Source: DASUPK01 sp036377415
GTDB taxonomy: Bacteria; Actinomycetota; Thermoleophilia; Solirubrobacterales; 70-9
DNA length: 46,732 bases
Assembly: GCA_036377415.1 (NCBI GenBank)
Contig: DASUYK010000018.1
Span: 1 to 46,732 of the forward strand
Direction of reading: 5' to 3'
The notes under the pieces were generated by a model. The model was not told the DNA's origin, did not search any database, and worked only from the letters and a program-made list of their open reading frames with translations. A program made the translations under genes and the position numbers. This document shows, one piece after another, positions 31,901-40,365 of this stretch (within the stretch, counting starts at the first letter, position 1; every line of letters starts with the position of its first letter).

Positions 31901-32466
31901 CGATCGAGATGATCGACGAGCTACTTGCCGACGCCGAGGAGCGGATGCAGAAGTCCGTGGAGGCGACCCGTGGAGAGCTCGCGACGGTCCGCACGGGGCG
32001 CGCCTCGCCGCACCTCCTCGACCGCCTGAGCGTCGACTACTACGGGGCCGCGACACCGCTCAAGCAGCTCGCACAGGTCGCCGCGACCGACGCGCGGATG
32101 TTGACCGTGACGCCGTACGACAAGTCCTCGATCTCGGCGATCGAGAAGGCGGTGATGGAGTCCGACCTCGGGGTCACCCCGTCCAACGACGGCAACGTGA
32201 TCCGGCTGCAGATCCCCGAGCTCACCGAGGAGCGCCGCAAGGAGCTGGTCAAGGTGGTTCACGGGGTCGCCGAGCAGGGCCGCGTGGCCGTCCGCAACAT
32301 TCGCCGGGACGTCATGCACGACCTCCGCGAGCTGAAGAAGGAGGGGGAGGCCGGCTCCGACGAGGAGCACCACGGCGAGACCGAGCTTCAGAAGCGCACC
32401 GACGCGGCGATCAAGGAGATCGACGATCTCCTCCAGGGCAAGGAGGAGGAGATCCTGGAGGTCTAG
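31897..32466 (+). CDS. frr: ribosome recycling factor
   Basis: 189 aa, normal length. With EF-G it splits post-termination ribosomes. Landmarks: 'RMQKSVEATRGELATVRTGRASP', 'DYYGAATPLKQLAQV', 'TPYDKSSISAIEKAV', 'IRLQIPELTEERRKELVK', and 'VRNIRRDVMHDLR'. Slight insertion ('GSDEEHHGE') in the helical domain. Coupled to pyrH by an ATGA overlap. Confidence 0.96.
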   Translation: MTIEMIDELLADAEERMQKSVEATRGELATVRTGRASPHLLDRLSVDYYGAATPLKQLAQVAATDARMLTVTPYDKSSISAIEKAVMESDLGVTPSNDGNVIRLQIPELTEERRKELVKVVHGVAEQGRVAVRNIRRDVMHDLRELKKEGEAGSDEEHHGETELQKRTDAAIKEIDDLLQGKEEEILEV

Positions 32467-32498
32467 GCTCGGCCGGACCCCGGATCTTCCCTCCTGAT

Positions 32499-33164
32499 AT
32501 GCCAGCCGACTACGTCGCGATCATCACCGACGGAAATGGGCGCTGGGCTCAACAGCGGGGCCTGCCGGTGATCGAGGGTCACAAGGCCGGTGCCGACGTG
32601 GTGAAGGAGCGGCTGCGCGACGCGGTCGACTTCGGGATCAAGGAGCTCACCGTCTATTCGTTCTCGACGGAGAACTGGACCCGCCCCCGTGAGGAGGTCG
32701 AGGGGCTGATGGCTATGTTCGGCGAGCGCATCGATCGCGAGACCCCCGAGCTCGACGCGGAGGGCGTGCGGATGCGGTTCATCGGGCGGCGCGAGGGGAT
32801 CTCCGATCGGCTCACCCTACGGATGGACTGGGCCGAGGCCGAGACGGCCGCAAACGACCGGATCACGCTGTTCGTCGCGTTCAACTATGGCGGGCGGGCC
32901 GAGATCGTCGATGCCGCCGGACGGTACGACGGCGGGGGCGAGGAGGGCTTTCGCCGGAACCTCTACGCGCCGGAGATGCACGACCCAGATTTGTTGATTC
33001 GAACGAGCGGGGAGCAGCGGATTTCGAACTACCTGCTTTGGCAGTGCGCGTACTCCGAGCTCGTCTTCCGCGACGAGCTCTGGCCGGACTTCGGCCGCGA
33101 GGCGTTCGAGGCATCCCTGTCGGAGTACGAGGAGCGACAGCGGCGCTTCGGGGCGAGACGGTGA
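32499..33164 (+). CDS. uppS: undecaprenyl diphosphate synthase (cis-prenyltransferase)
   Basis: 221 aa. It makes the C55 lipid carrier of the cell wall from FPP and IPP. Family motifs: 'AIITDGNGRWAQQRGLP' (catalytic Asp; the usual MDGN reads TDGN), 'GHKAGADVVKE', 'LTVYSFSTENWTRP', 'FNYGGRAEI', 'DLLIRTSGEQRISNYLLWQ' and 'ELVFRDELWPDF'. Its stop overlaps the cdsA start (GTGA). Confidence 0.94.
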   Translation: MPADYVAIITDGNGRWAQQRGLPVIEGHKAGADVVKERLRDAVDFGIKELTVYSFSTENWTRPREEVEGLMAMFGERIDRETPELDAEGVRMRFIGRREGISDRLTLRMDWAEAETAANDRITLFVAFNYGGRAEIVDAAGRYDGGGEEGFRRNLYAPEMHDPDLLIRTSGEQRISNYLLWQCAYSELVFRDELWPDFGREAFEASLSEYEERQRRFGARR

Positions 33165-34126
33165 CGCTCGACGACCTCGATCCACCGTCGTTCCAGTTCG
33201 GCCGCGGGCGGGGGGAGAGGGATCCCGAGCCGCCGCCGGAGGAGAATCCGCGCGAGCTGGAAATCCGGGTGACACGGATAGAGACTGAGGGGAGGCCCCC
33301 GGCCGGCCGACGGCTTCGCCTGATCCCGCGAATGTCCGAGACCACCGCCCGCGTCGTCGTCGCGATCCCCTGGGTGATCTTCGCGGTCGCGATCGTCGGG
33401 ATCGGGGGTGAGCTCTTCATGGCGGCGATGGTCGTCCTCGGGATCCTCGGGCTGCGCGAGTTCTTCCGGATGGCCGAGCCCGAGCGGCCGATCCTGCTCC
33501 CGGCGTATGCGGTGGTAGCGGGGATGGTGATCGCGGCCCACTACGGCGACACGTTCCAGATCCTGCTCGTGTTCGCGGCGATCTTCCCGGCGGCGTTCGT
33601 CTTCGCGGCGGCACGGCAGTCGCACGAGGCAATCACCATCTCTGTCGCCTTCACGGTCCTCGGTGTCGCGTGGATGGGGCTTGGGTTCTCGCACGCGGTT
33701 CTGCTCCGCGACCTTCCGCTCCACGGCGGCGCCCTCCTGGTCGACGTCCTGGTCGCCACGTTCCTCAGCGACACAGCCGCATACGGGGCGGGAAGGCTCT
33801 TCGGATCGCGGAAGATCACCCCGAGGATCTCGCCCAACAAGACCGCAGAGGGCCTTGCGGGAGGCCTCCTCGGGGCAACGCTCGGGTTCTGGTTCGCCGG
33901 CCTCTACCAGGACTGGCTGCCGGGAATGGATGCGCTCCTGATGGGGATGTGCATCGCGGTGATCGCGCCGATCGGGGACCTGTTCGCGTCCCTGATCAAG
34001 CGCGACCTCGAGGTGAAGGACACCGGGCGGCTCTTCGGGTCCCACGGGGGCCTGATCGATCGGCTCGATGCCGTGCTCTTCACCGTCGTCGCCGGGTACT
34101 ACCTGGCGGTTGCGTTCGTCTACTGA
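33161..34126 (+). CDS. cdsA: phosphatidate cytidylyltransferase CdsA
   Basis: About 321 aa from GTG 33161 (an ATG at 33332 would remove a 57-residue Pro/Arg/Glu-rich cytoplasmic tail). It makes CDP-diacylglycerol from phosphatidate in the membrane. About eight hydrophobic helices. The CDP-diglyceride synthetase signature is complete near the end: 'SLIKRDLEVKDTGRLFGSHG' followed by G-L-I-D-R-L-D. Its product is the substrate for CDP-alcohol phosphatidyltransferases such as the one at 45180. Converges on the adenylate cyclase gene. Confidence 0.92.
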   Translation: MTLDDLDPPSFQFGRGRGERDPEPPPEENPRELEIRVTRIETEGRPPAGRRLRLIPRMSETTARVVVAIPWVIFAVAIVGIGGELFMAAMVVLGILGLREFFRMAEPERPILLPAYAVVAGMVIAAHYGDTFQILLVFAAIFPAAFVFAAARQSHEAITISVAFTVLGVAWMGLGFSHAVLLRDLPLHGGALLVDVLVATFLSDTAAYGAGRLFGSRKITPRISPNKTAEGLAGGLLGATLGFWFAGLYQDWLPGMDALLMGMCIAVIAPIGDLFASLIKRDLEVKDTGRLFGSHGGLIDRLDAVLFTVVAGYYLAVAFVY

Positions 34127-34133
34127 TCGACCC

Positions 34134-34928
34134 CTAGCGCCGACGCCGCGACTTCACCGCACTGACGGTGAGGTCCGGTGGCGCTCCCGGCGCATCCAGG
34201 GGACGCTCACGCCCGAACCTGAAGCGCTTCGGATCGAGCTGTCCGCGGACGGGCGCGGAGACTAGGACCTCGCCGCCCTTCGCCGCGTCGCCGACGCGCG
34301 CGGCGATGTTCACGTCCACCCCGAGGAAGTCGCCTTTCACCTTTCGCGGGGTCCCCTGGTGGACGCCGGCGCGCTGCCTGGGGCGGTAGCCCTCAACGGA
34401 GATCCGCGAGATCCCCCGCTGCGCCTCCAGGGCCGCTGAGACGGCCTGGTCGGCGCTGCCGAACACCGCCATCGCGCCGTCGCCGAGGCGTTTCACGACC
34501 GCCCCCTTGCTCTCGGAGATCGCCATCTGCTCGACGTCGCCGACCTGCCGCAGGACCTCCAGGGCCGCTTCGTCGCCCGCCTCGAGCGCCCAATCGGAGA
34601 ACCCGACCAGGTCGGTGAACAGGATCGCGACGTCCGCTGTGCCGCGTCTGCGCCGCTGGGCCTCGGAGAGCGCCTGCCACGCCTGCAGCACGCCCTTGCC
34701 GATCTCGCGCAGGGTGCTCGGGCCGCTGGGCTGAACCTCCGAGACCAGGCGCGCCATCGGCTCGGGCAGCTCCTCCGTGCTCGGGTCCCCGCCCGGAATC
34801 AGGCCGCGGAGGAACTTCGCGGTCGCGACGAGCTGTGGATTCGCGTCGGTGCGCCGGACCACGCCCCGAAGCGACTCCGGATCGATCGCCACCTCGGGCC
34901 GCTTGCGCCTGCGCCTCCACCGGGCCAT
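34134..34928 (-). CDS. class III adenylate/guanylate cyclase
   Basis: About 264 aa from ATG 34928, with 'gagga' at a good distance. A basic N-terminus and a helical region precede a single catalytic domain (about residues 100-264): 'AILFTDLVGFSDWA' with the first metal Asp, 'VVKRLGDGAMAVFGSAD' with the second, and 'DVNIAARVGDAAKGGEVLVS' with the transition-state Asn and Arg. The domain should dimerise to form active sites and make cAMP or cGMP in the cytoplasm. It interrupts the usual cdsA-dxr order and lies on the opposite strand. Confidence 0.9.
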   Translation of the reverse strand: MARWRRRRKRPEVAIDPESLRGVVRRTDANPQLVATAKFLRGLIPGGDPSTEELPEPMARLVSEVQPSGPSTLREIGKGVLQAWQALSEAQRRRRGTADVAILFTDLVGFSDWALEAGDEAALEVLRQVGDVEQMAISESKGAVVKRLGDGAMAVFGSADQAVSAALEAQRGISRISVEGYRPRQRAGVHQGTPRKVKGDFLGVDVNIAARVGDAAKGGEVLVSAPVRGQLDPKRFRFGRERPLDAPGAPPDLTVSAVKSRRRR

Positions 34929-35016
34929 TGAATGCATCCTCGCAGCCGCCGCAACTTCCCCGCCTCATGCTGTTTTGTTTGCGAACACTCACAACCAGAA
35001 AAAGGAGTGGTTCCGG

Positions 35017-35538
35017 ATGAGGAAGCTGTTTACCCGCCGGCCGTCGGCCGGGGTAGTGATCGGATTCATCGCGCTCTGCGTGGCGCTCGGCGGAGGTGCC
35101 TACGCGGCGAAGAGCAAGAAGGTGACCTACAAGGGCCTCGACAAGGACGCCCGCCTGAAGGTGCTGCCGGTAAGCAGCACGAACGCGAACACCAGCACGA
35201 CCCCATGCGACCCGACAGCCGCGGGCACGTTCACCGACTGCACCACCGTCTCGGTGAACGGATCCTCGGCCTTCCCTCGCCGGTACATGCTGGTCTTCGA
35301 CGGTGTCTTCGACGGCGGTGGTGCGCCGGCGAAGGGCGAATGCCGCCTGGAGGTCGACAACACCGCGATCAACGGCACGAAGACCAACGTCCACAGCGAT
35401 GGTGCGAATGCCGGTTTCGGGATCAACATCGTCACCACGCCGCAGGGCGGGCAGCACACCTTCTCGGTCTCCTGCGACGAGTCGCTCGGAGACCTGAAGG
35501 TCTCGCAGTACCAGCTCAGCGCGATCTCAGTTCGCTAG
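35017..35538 (+). CDS. secreted protein of unknown function
   Basis: 173 aa, ATG 35017 with a strong Shine-Dalgarno 'aaaggag'. Signal peptide: basic start, hydrophobic 'VVIGFIALCVALGGGAYAA', cleavage near the AYA-A. The mature part contains four Cys (in 'TTPCDPT', 'FTDCTT', 'KGECRLEV', 'VSCDES') likely forming disulfides, and beta-strand-rich sequence. This style of signal ('ALxVALGGxAYAA') is frequent in Solirubrobacterales secreted proteins. No enzyme motif. A strong terminator follows. Confidence 0.75.
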   Translation: MRKLFTRRPSAGVVIGFIALCVALGGGAYAAKSKKVTYKGLDKDARLKVLPVSSTNANTSTTPCDPTAAGTFTDCTTVSVNGSSAFPRRYMLVFDGVFDGGGAPAKGECRLEVDNTAINGTKTNVHSDGANAGFGINIVTTPQGGQHTFSVSCDESLGDLKVSQYQLSAISVR

Positions 35539-35568
35539 AGCTGCACGCTGCAGGTAGCGACGCATCTG

Positions 35569-35594
35569 GACGGGAGGCCTTCAGGCCTCCCGTC
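35569..35594 (+). terminator. intrinsic terminator-like hairpin
   Basis: GACGGGAGGCC (35569-35579) pairs perfectly with GGCCTCCCGTC (35584-35594), loop ttca. It ends the transcription unit of the secreted protein and is followed by a palindromic repeat copy. Confidence 0.75.
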
Positions 35595-35602
35595 CTCGTC
35601 TT

Positions 35603-35646
35603 GATGCGAGGGCGCTCTCCAGGCGAAGCCGAGGAGCGGCCCGTTT
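35603..35646. repeat. palindromic repeat copy upstream of dxr
   Basis: GATGC at 35603, GGG-c-GCTC on the left arm, a longer loop (tccaggcgaagccgag), GAGC-gg-CCC on the right arm, then GTTT. It lies between a terminator and the dxr promoter. Confidence 0.65.
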
Positions 35647-35682
35647 GGGGTTGGCGCTTTACGGGCGGTTTGGGCGGAGACC

Positions 35683-35688
35683 TACACT
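35683..35688 (+). promoter_or_regulatory. -10 hexamer TACACT of a leaderless promoter for dxr
   Basis: TACACT ends 8 bases before GTG 35696; no Shine-Dalgarno sequence is present. Confidence 0.5.
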
Positions 35689-35695
35689 GGGCGCC

Positions 35696-36841
35696 GTGAA
35701 GCGAGTCTTGATTCTCGGATCGACCGGCTCGATCGGGACCCAGGCGCTCGAGGTGATCGCCGCGGGCGACGGCCTCCAGGTCGCCGGACTCTCGGGGGGC
35801 TCAAGCTGGGAGAAGCTACTCGCTCAGGCCCGCCAGCACGGCGTCCCGGCCGTTGCCCTCGCCGACCCCGGTTCGGCCGAGCGCGCAAGCGCGGAGTGGG
35901 GCGGCCAGGTGCTCATCGGCGAGGCCGGGATACGCGAGCTGATCACGTCCTCCAACCCCGACCTGGTCCTGAACGCGGTGGTTGGCGCGGCCGGGCTGGG
36001 GCCGACGATCGTCGCGCTCACCGAAGGCATCGACGTAGCGCTCGCCAACAAGGAGAGCCTCGTGATCGGCGGGGAGCTGGTCACCGCGCTCGCCGAGGCG
36101 ACCGACGCCCGGATCATCCCGGTCGACTCAGAGCACTCGGCGCTCTACCAGCTGATCCGCTCGGAGCCCCCGGGTACGGTCGAGCGTCTGGTCCTGACCG
36201 CTTCGGGCGGTCCGTTTCGGGGGCGCACAGACCTCTCCGGCATCACCCCCGATGAGGCGCTCGCCCATCCCACCTGGGAGATGGGAGGCCGGATCACGAT
36301 CGACTCCGCAACTCTGATGAACAAGGGCTTCGAGATGATCGAGGCGCATCACCTGTTCGGGGTCCCGTACGAGCGGATCGATGTGGTGATCCATCCGCAG
36401 TCGATCGTCCACTCGCTCGTCCACCTGAACGACGGAGCGTCGCTCGCGCATCTCGGCTACCCGGACATGCGGGTGCCGATCTCCTACGCGCTGCATCTGC
36501 CCGAGCGCGCCGACGTCGACGTCCCGACACTCGACCTGGCGAGCGTCGGTGAGCTCGGCTTCGAGGACCCGGACACCGAGACCTTCGCCTGCCTCCGTCT
36601 CGCGCGCGACGCCGGCGAGGTGGGAGGGACGGCACCATGCGTCCTGAACGCCGCCGACGAGGTCGCGGTCGAGGCCTTCCTGGCCGGGCGGATCCCGTTC
36701 ACCGGCATCCCCGAGGTGATCGACAAGTGCCTCAAGGCGATTCCGGGTGGACCGATGAGGAACTTCGAGGACCTCTTCGACGTCGACGCCACCGCGCGCG
36801 AGCGCGCCCACGGGCTGATCGAGGGGCTAGCGGTCGCGTGA
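35696..36841 (+). CDS. dxr: 1-deoxy-D-xylulose 5-phosphate reductoisomerase
   Basis: 381 aa, GTG start. It makes MEP, the first committed step of the non-mevalonate isoprenoid pathway. NADPH fold 'VLILGSTGSIGTQALEVI'; catalytic metal site 'IIPVDSEHSALYQ' with Asp and Glu; 'LTASGGPFRGR'; 'WEMGGRITIDSATLMNKGFE'; 'EAHHLFGV'; and 'VIHPQSIVHSLV'. It is the target of fosmidomycin in other bacteria. Coupled to rseP by a GTGA overlap. Together with ispG (42146) and uppS it supplies the polyprenyl carrier. Confidence 0.96.
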   Translation: MKRVLILGSTGSIGTQALEVIAAGDGLQVAGLSGGSSWEKLLAQARQHGVPAVALADPGSAERASAEWGGQVLIGEAGIRELITSSNPDLVLNAVVGAAGLGPTIVALTEGIDVALANKESLVIGGELVTALAEATDARIIPVDSEHSALYQLIRSEPPGTVERLVLTASGGPFRGRTDLSGITPDEALAHPTWEMGGRITIDSATLMNKGFEMIEAHHLFGVPYERIDVVIHPQSIVHSLVHLNDGASLAHLGYPDMRVPISYALHLPERADVDVPTLDLASVGELGFEDPDTETFACLRLARDAGEVGGTAPCVLNAADEVAVEAFLAGRIPFTGIPEVIDKCLKAIPGGPMRNFEDLFDVDATARERAHGLIEGLAVA

Positions 36842-38049
36842 GCTGGCTCCTCGTCGTCGCCGGCTTCTCGGCGCTGATCGTCCTGCACGAGTTCGGCCAC
36901 TTCATCGTCGCCAAGTGGACCGGCATGCGGGTCGAGCGCTTCTTCCTCTTCTTCCCTCCGAGGCTTTGGAGCGTGAAGCGCGGCGAGACCGAGTACGGGA
37001 TCGGGATGATCCCCCTGGGCGGGTTCGTGAAGATCACCGGGATGAATCCCGAGGAGCTCGAGCCCCGGAATCGGGAGGAGGAGCCCAGGGAGGCCGGCTT
37101 CCTGGAGCGGATCGAGTCCGTCGACCAGGACGAGGGACCGGGGGTGAGCAGGCCGGGCGAGCCGCTGCCGCCGGAGCTGCTCGAGCGTGCCTACTACAAC
37201 CAGCCGGTCTGGAAGCGGGTCGTGGTGATCGCCGCCGGGCCGGTCGTCAACGTCCTGATCGCCTTCCTGATCCTGTTCGGCCTCTCTTTCGGGCTGGACC
37301 AGGCGTCCGGCTCCGGGGTCGAGGTCGGTCAGCTGACCGAGGACAGCCCCGCCGCGGGGAAGCTGAAGCCGGGGGATCAGGTCGTCTCGATCGACGGGGT
37401 CGCCGCGGCCAACCTGGAGTTCGAGGATCGGATCGACGGCTTCAGGGACCAGATCAACGGCCACGCGTGCGCGGGCGAGCCGACCGAGGGCTGCCGGGCG
37501 ACGACCCCGGTCGAGCTGGTCGTCGAGCGAGACGGCAAGCGGGTCCCGGTCACCGTCACCCCCGAGTACAGCGCCGAGGCCGAGCGCTACCTGGTGGGGA
37601 TCGCGTTCGCGCCGGTCGATACCGAGCCGCTCGCCGGATCCCTCACCGAGGGGGGTGACTACGCCGTGGACACGATGTGGTTCATCACCCGGGAGACGGT
37701 CTCGACGATCGGCCAGATCTTCCTCCCCGAGAAGCGCGAGCAGCTCTCGGGCCCAGTCGGCGGGGGAAGGGCCCTGAACGAGGCGATCGGGTTCGGCACC
37801 CAGGAGGCCCTGCTGATCCTCGCCCTGATCAGCCTCTCGCTCGGGATCATCAACCTGTTCCCGTTCCTGCCTCTTGACGGCGGGCACATCTTCTGGAGCC
37901 TGGTCGAGAAGTTCCGGGGGGAGCGCGTTCCCTTCAGCGTGATCGAGCGCGCCAGCGCGGTCGGCTTCCTCCTGATCCTGATGCTCTTCTTCGTCGGGTT
38001 GACGAACGACCTCGGCAGGCTCGGCGACGACGCCCTCAACCCGAGGTAG
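36838..38049 (+). CDS. rseP: site-2 protease RseP (M50 membrane zinc metalloprotease)
   Basis: 403 aa, GTG start overlapping the dxr stop. Intramembrane protease of the S2P type: zinc motif 'VLHEFGHFIVAK' in helix 1, a PDZ domain (about residues 150-250: 'LKPGDQVVSIDGV'), and the third ligand in 'INLFPFLPLDGGHIF' near the C-terminus. Four transmembrane helices. It typically cleaves membrane-bound anti-sigma factors; the substrate is not in this window. The pairing with dxr is conserved in actinobacteria. Confidence 0.94.
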   Translation: MSWLLVVAGFSALIVLHEFGHFIVAKWTGMRVERFFLFFPPRLWSVKRGETEYGIGMIPLGGFVKITGMNPEELEPRNREEEPREAGFLERIESVDQDEGPGVSRPGEPLPPELLERAYYNQPVWKRVVVIAAGPVVNVLIAFLILFGLSFGLDQASGSGVEVGQLTEDSPAAGKLKPGDQVVSIDGVAAANLEFEDRIDGFRDQINGHACAGEPTEGCRATTPVELVVERDGKRVPVTVTPEYSAEAERYLVGIAFAPVDTEPLAGSLTEGGDYAVDTMWFITRETVSTIGQIFLPEKREQLSGPVGGGRALNEAIGFGTQEALLILALISLSLGIINLFPFLPLDGGHIFWSLVEKFRGERVPFSVIERASAVGFLLILMLFFVGLTNDLGRLGDDALNPR

Positions 38050-38066
38050 CGCCCTCCGAAGGTCGA

Positions 38067-38492
38067 TCAGGCCAGCCGCGTCTCCACGCCGATCTCGATC
38101 GCACCAAGGGCCCGCGAGACCGGACAGCCCTCCTTCGCCTCGTTGGCGTGTCCCTGAAGCTCCTCGTCGTCGAGCCCGTCGACCGTCACGACCGTGCCGA
38201 GATCGCTCCGCTTGATCGAGAACCCGCCGTCGTCCGGCTCGAGCGCGACTCGCGCGGTCGTCCTCACCGAATCCGGTTCGTGACCGGCCTGACTGAGCAC
38301 GTTCGCGAGGAACATCGAAAAGCAGCCGGCGTGCGCTGCGGCGATCAGCTCCTCGGGATTCGTCCCCTCACCCTCCTCGAAGCGCGAGGAGAACGTGTAC
38401 GCGCCCTCGAACGCACCGCTCCCGAACGACATCGTTCCGCTGCCCTTCGGAAGGTCGCCATTCCACTCCGCCTCGGCTGTTCTCGTCGGCAT
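38067..38492 (-). CDS. OsmC-family peroxiredoxin
   Basis: 141 aa, ATG with a strong Shine-Dalgarno (aggaggaac). OsmC/Ohr fold with the two reactive Cys in 'AAAHAGCFSMFLANVL' and 'AKEGCPVSRALG', and the Glu/Arg features near 'TFSSRFEEGEGTNPEELI'. It detoxifies organic hydroperoxides. The length and motif order fit OsmC rather than Ohr. Divergent from the acyl-CoA synthetase gene with 55 bp between starts. Confidence 0.9.
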   Translation of the reverse strand: MPTRTAEAEWNGDLPKGSGTMSFGSGAFEGAYTFSSRFEEGEGTNPEELIAAAHAGCFSMFLANVLSQAGHEPDSVRTTARVALEPDDGGFSIKRSDLGTVVTVDGLDDEELQGHANEAKEGCPVSRALGAIEIGVETRLA

Positions 38493-38547
38493 TGTTCCTC
38501 CTGGTGTTAGCGTTCTCCTGAGTTCTACCGAGGAGAGGAGAGGCTCA

Positions 38548-40359
38548 GTGGAGGCGACGACTTCAGAGCGCTACGCGAGCGGCGGGCCGGCGCCCGAGCT
38601 GCCGGCGCAGAACCTGATCAAGGCGTTCCAGGCGTCGGCCGAGCGGCTCGGCGACGACATCGCGATTCGCGACGAGGCGCGGGGGGTTGAGTTGAGCTGG
38701 AACGACGTCGGCGACCGGATGAGACGGATCGCCGGGGGGCTCTCGAAGCTCGGCCTCGGCAAGGGAGACACGGTGGCGATCATGCTCAACAACCGCCACG
38801 AGTTCATCCCGTGCGACCTCGCCGCAGTCTCCCTGGGAGCGATCCCGTTCTCGATCTACCAGACCTCCGCCCCCGAGCAGATCCGGTACCTGCTCTCGGA
38901 CGCGAAGAGCAAGATCGCGATCGTCGAGCAGGCGTTTCTCGACCGGATCGAGGAGGCGCGGAAGGACCTGCCGGAACTCGGGCAGGTGATCGTCGTCGAC
39001 GGTGAGGGCGGCGACCACACGCTCGAAGCGGTGATGGAGATGGATCCCGACTTCGACGTCGATGCCCGCGCCGATCAGCTCCAGCCGGACGACATGCTCA
39101 CCCTGATCTACACCTCGGGAACCACCGGCCCCCCGAAGGGAGTCCAGCTCACCCACCGCAACCTGATGTGCCTGACCGGCGGGATCGACGACCTGATCCA
39201 TTTCCCCGCGGGCGCGAAGGTGATCTCCTGGCTTCCCGCCGCGCACATCGCCGAGCGCGGTGCTCACTACTACCTGCCGGTCATCCGGGGCGTCTCCGTG
39301 ACGATCTGCGCCGACCCGCGGCGGATCGCCGATTTTCTCCCCAAGGTGAAGCCGACCTGGTTCTTCGCGGTGCCGCGGATCTTCGAGAAGCTCAAGGCCG
39401 GGCTCGAGGCGATGATCGCCGGGCTCCCGGAGGAGCAGCGCGTTCCGGCCGAGAAGGGGCTGGAGGCGGCGCTCCGGAAGGTCCGGGCGGAGCAGGCCGG
39501 CGAGGAGGTCCCGGCGGAGGTCGCGGAGGCCGCAGCCCAGGCCGAGGAGATGATGTTCGCGAAGCTCCGCGCGCAGCTCGGGCTCGACGAGGCGACCGCG
39601 GTCAATGTCGGCGCCGCGCCGACCCCGCTCGAGGTGCTCGAGTTCTTCCACGCGATCGGGATCCCGGTCGGCGAGCTCTGGGGGATGTCCGAGACCTGCG
39701 GTGTCGTCACGACCAACCCACCCGACCGGATCAAGCTCGGGACGGTCGGCCCGCCGGTCCCCGGGATGGAGGTGAGGCTTGCCGACGACGGCGAGGTGCT
39801 GGTCAAGGGCGACTCCGTGATGCCCGGCTACCGGAACATGCCGGAGAAGAACGCCGAGACCTTCACCGAGGACGGCTGGCTGCGGACCGGGGATATCGGC
39901 GAGCTCGACGAGGACGGCTACCTGAAGATCGTCGACCGGAAGAAGGAGCTGATCATCAACGCGGCGGGGAAGAACATGTCGCCGGCGAACATCGAGGGGC
40001 ACCTGAAAGCGGCGAGCCCGCTGGTCGGCCAGGCCGCAGCGATCGGCAACGCCCGCCCCTACAACGTCGCCCTCGTCGTTCTCGATCCCGACTACGCGCC
40101 GGTCTGGGCGGCGCAGAACGGGCTGGACGGCAAGTCGATCGAGGAGCTCGCATCCGAGGAGAAGGTCCGTGAGGCGGTCCAGGCGGCCGTCGACGAGGCG
40201 AACGCGAAGCTCTCCCGGGTCGAGCAGATCAAGAAGTTCGCCGTCCTGCCGACTCAGTGGGAGCCCGGCGGCGACGAGCTCACCCCGACGATGAAGCTGA
40301 AGCGCAGGCCGATCGACGAGAAGTACGCCGATCAGATCGAGGCGCTCTACTCGGGCTGA
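38548..40359 (+). CDS. long-chain fatty-acid-CoA ligase (AMP-binding)
   Basis: 603 aa, GTG start with 'aggagaggag' upstream. Adenylate-forming enzyme that activates fatty acids to acyl-CoA. P-loop 'LTLIYTSGTTGPPKGVQLTH', 'GMSETCG' motif, the A8 region 'DGWLRTGDIGELDEDGYLKI', and the C-terminal catalytic Lys region 'TPTMKLKRRPI'. The overall layout, with a coiled insertion near residues 290-390 and 'RVPAEKGLEAALRKVRAE', is that of bacterial FAA1/FadD15-type ligases. The substrate chain length is inferred. Confidence 0.92.
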   Translation: MEATTSERYASGGPAPELPAQNLIKAFQASAERLGDDIAIRDEARGVELSWNDVGDRMRRIAGGLSKLGLGKGDTVAIMLNNRHEFIPCDLAAVSLGAIPFSIYQTSAPEQIRYLLSDAKSKIAIVEQAFLDRIEEARKDLPELGQVIVVDGEGGDHTLEAVMEMDPDFDVDARADQLQPDDMLTLIYTSGTTGPPKGVQLTHRNLMCLTGGIDDLIHFPAGAKVISWLPAAHIAERGAHYYLPVIRGVSVTICADPRRIADFLPKVKPTWFFAVPRIFEKLKAGLEAMIAGLPEEQRVPAEKGLEAALRKVRAEQAGEEVPAEVAEAAAQAEEMMFAKLRAQLGLDEATAVNVGAAPTPLEVLEFFHAIGIPVGELWGMSETCGVVTTNPPDRIKLGTVGPPVPGMEVRLADDGEVLVKGDSVMPGYRNMPEKNAETFTEDGWLRTGDIGELDEDGYLKIVDRKKELIINAAGKNMSPANIEGHLKAASPLVGQAAAIGNARPYNVALVVLDPDYAPVWAAQNGLDGKSIEELASEEKVREAVQAAVDEANAKLSRVEQIKKFAVLPTQWEPGGDELTPTMKLKRRPIDEKYADQIEALYSG

Positions 40360-40365
40360 GCCGCC

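Noticed and set aside
35200..35538. The secreted protein at 35017 as a pilin or enzyme
   Set aside because: No prepilin cleavage motif or catalytic signature; it has only a standard signal peptide and four Cys.
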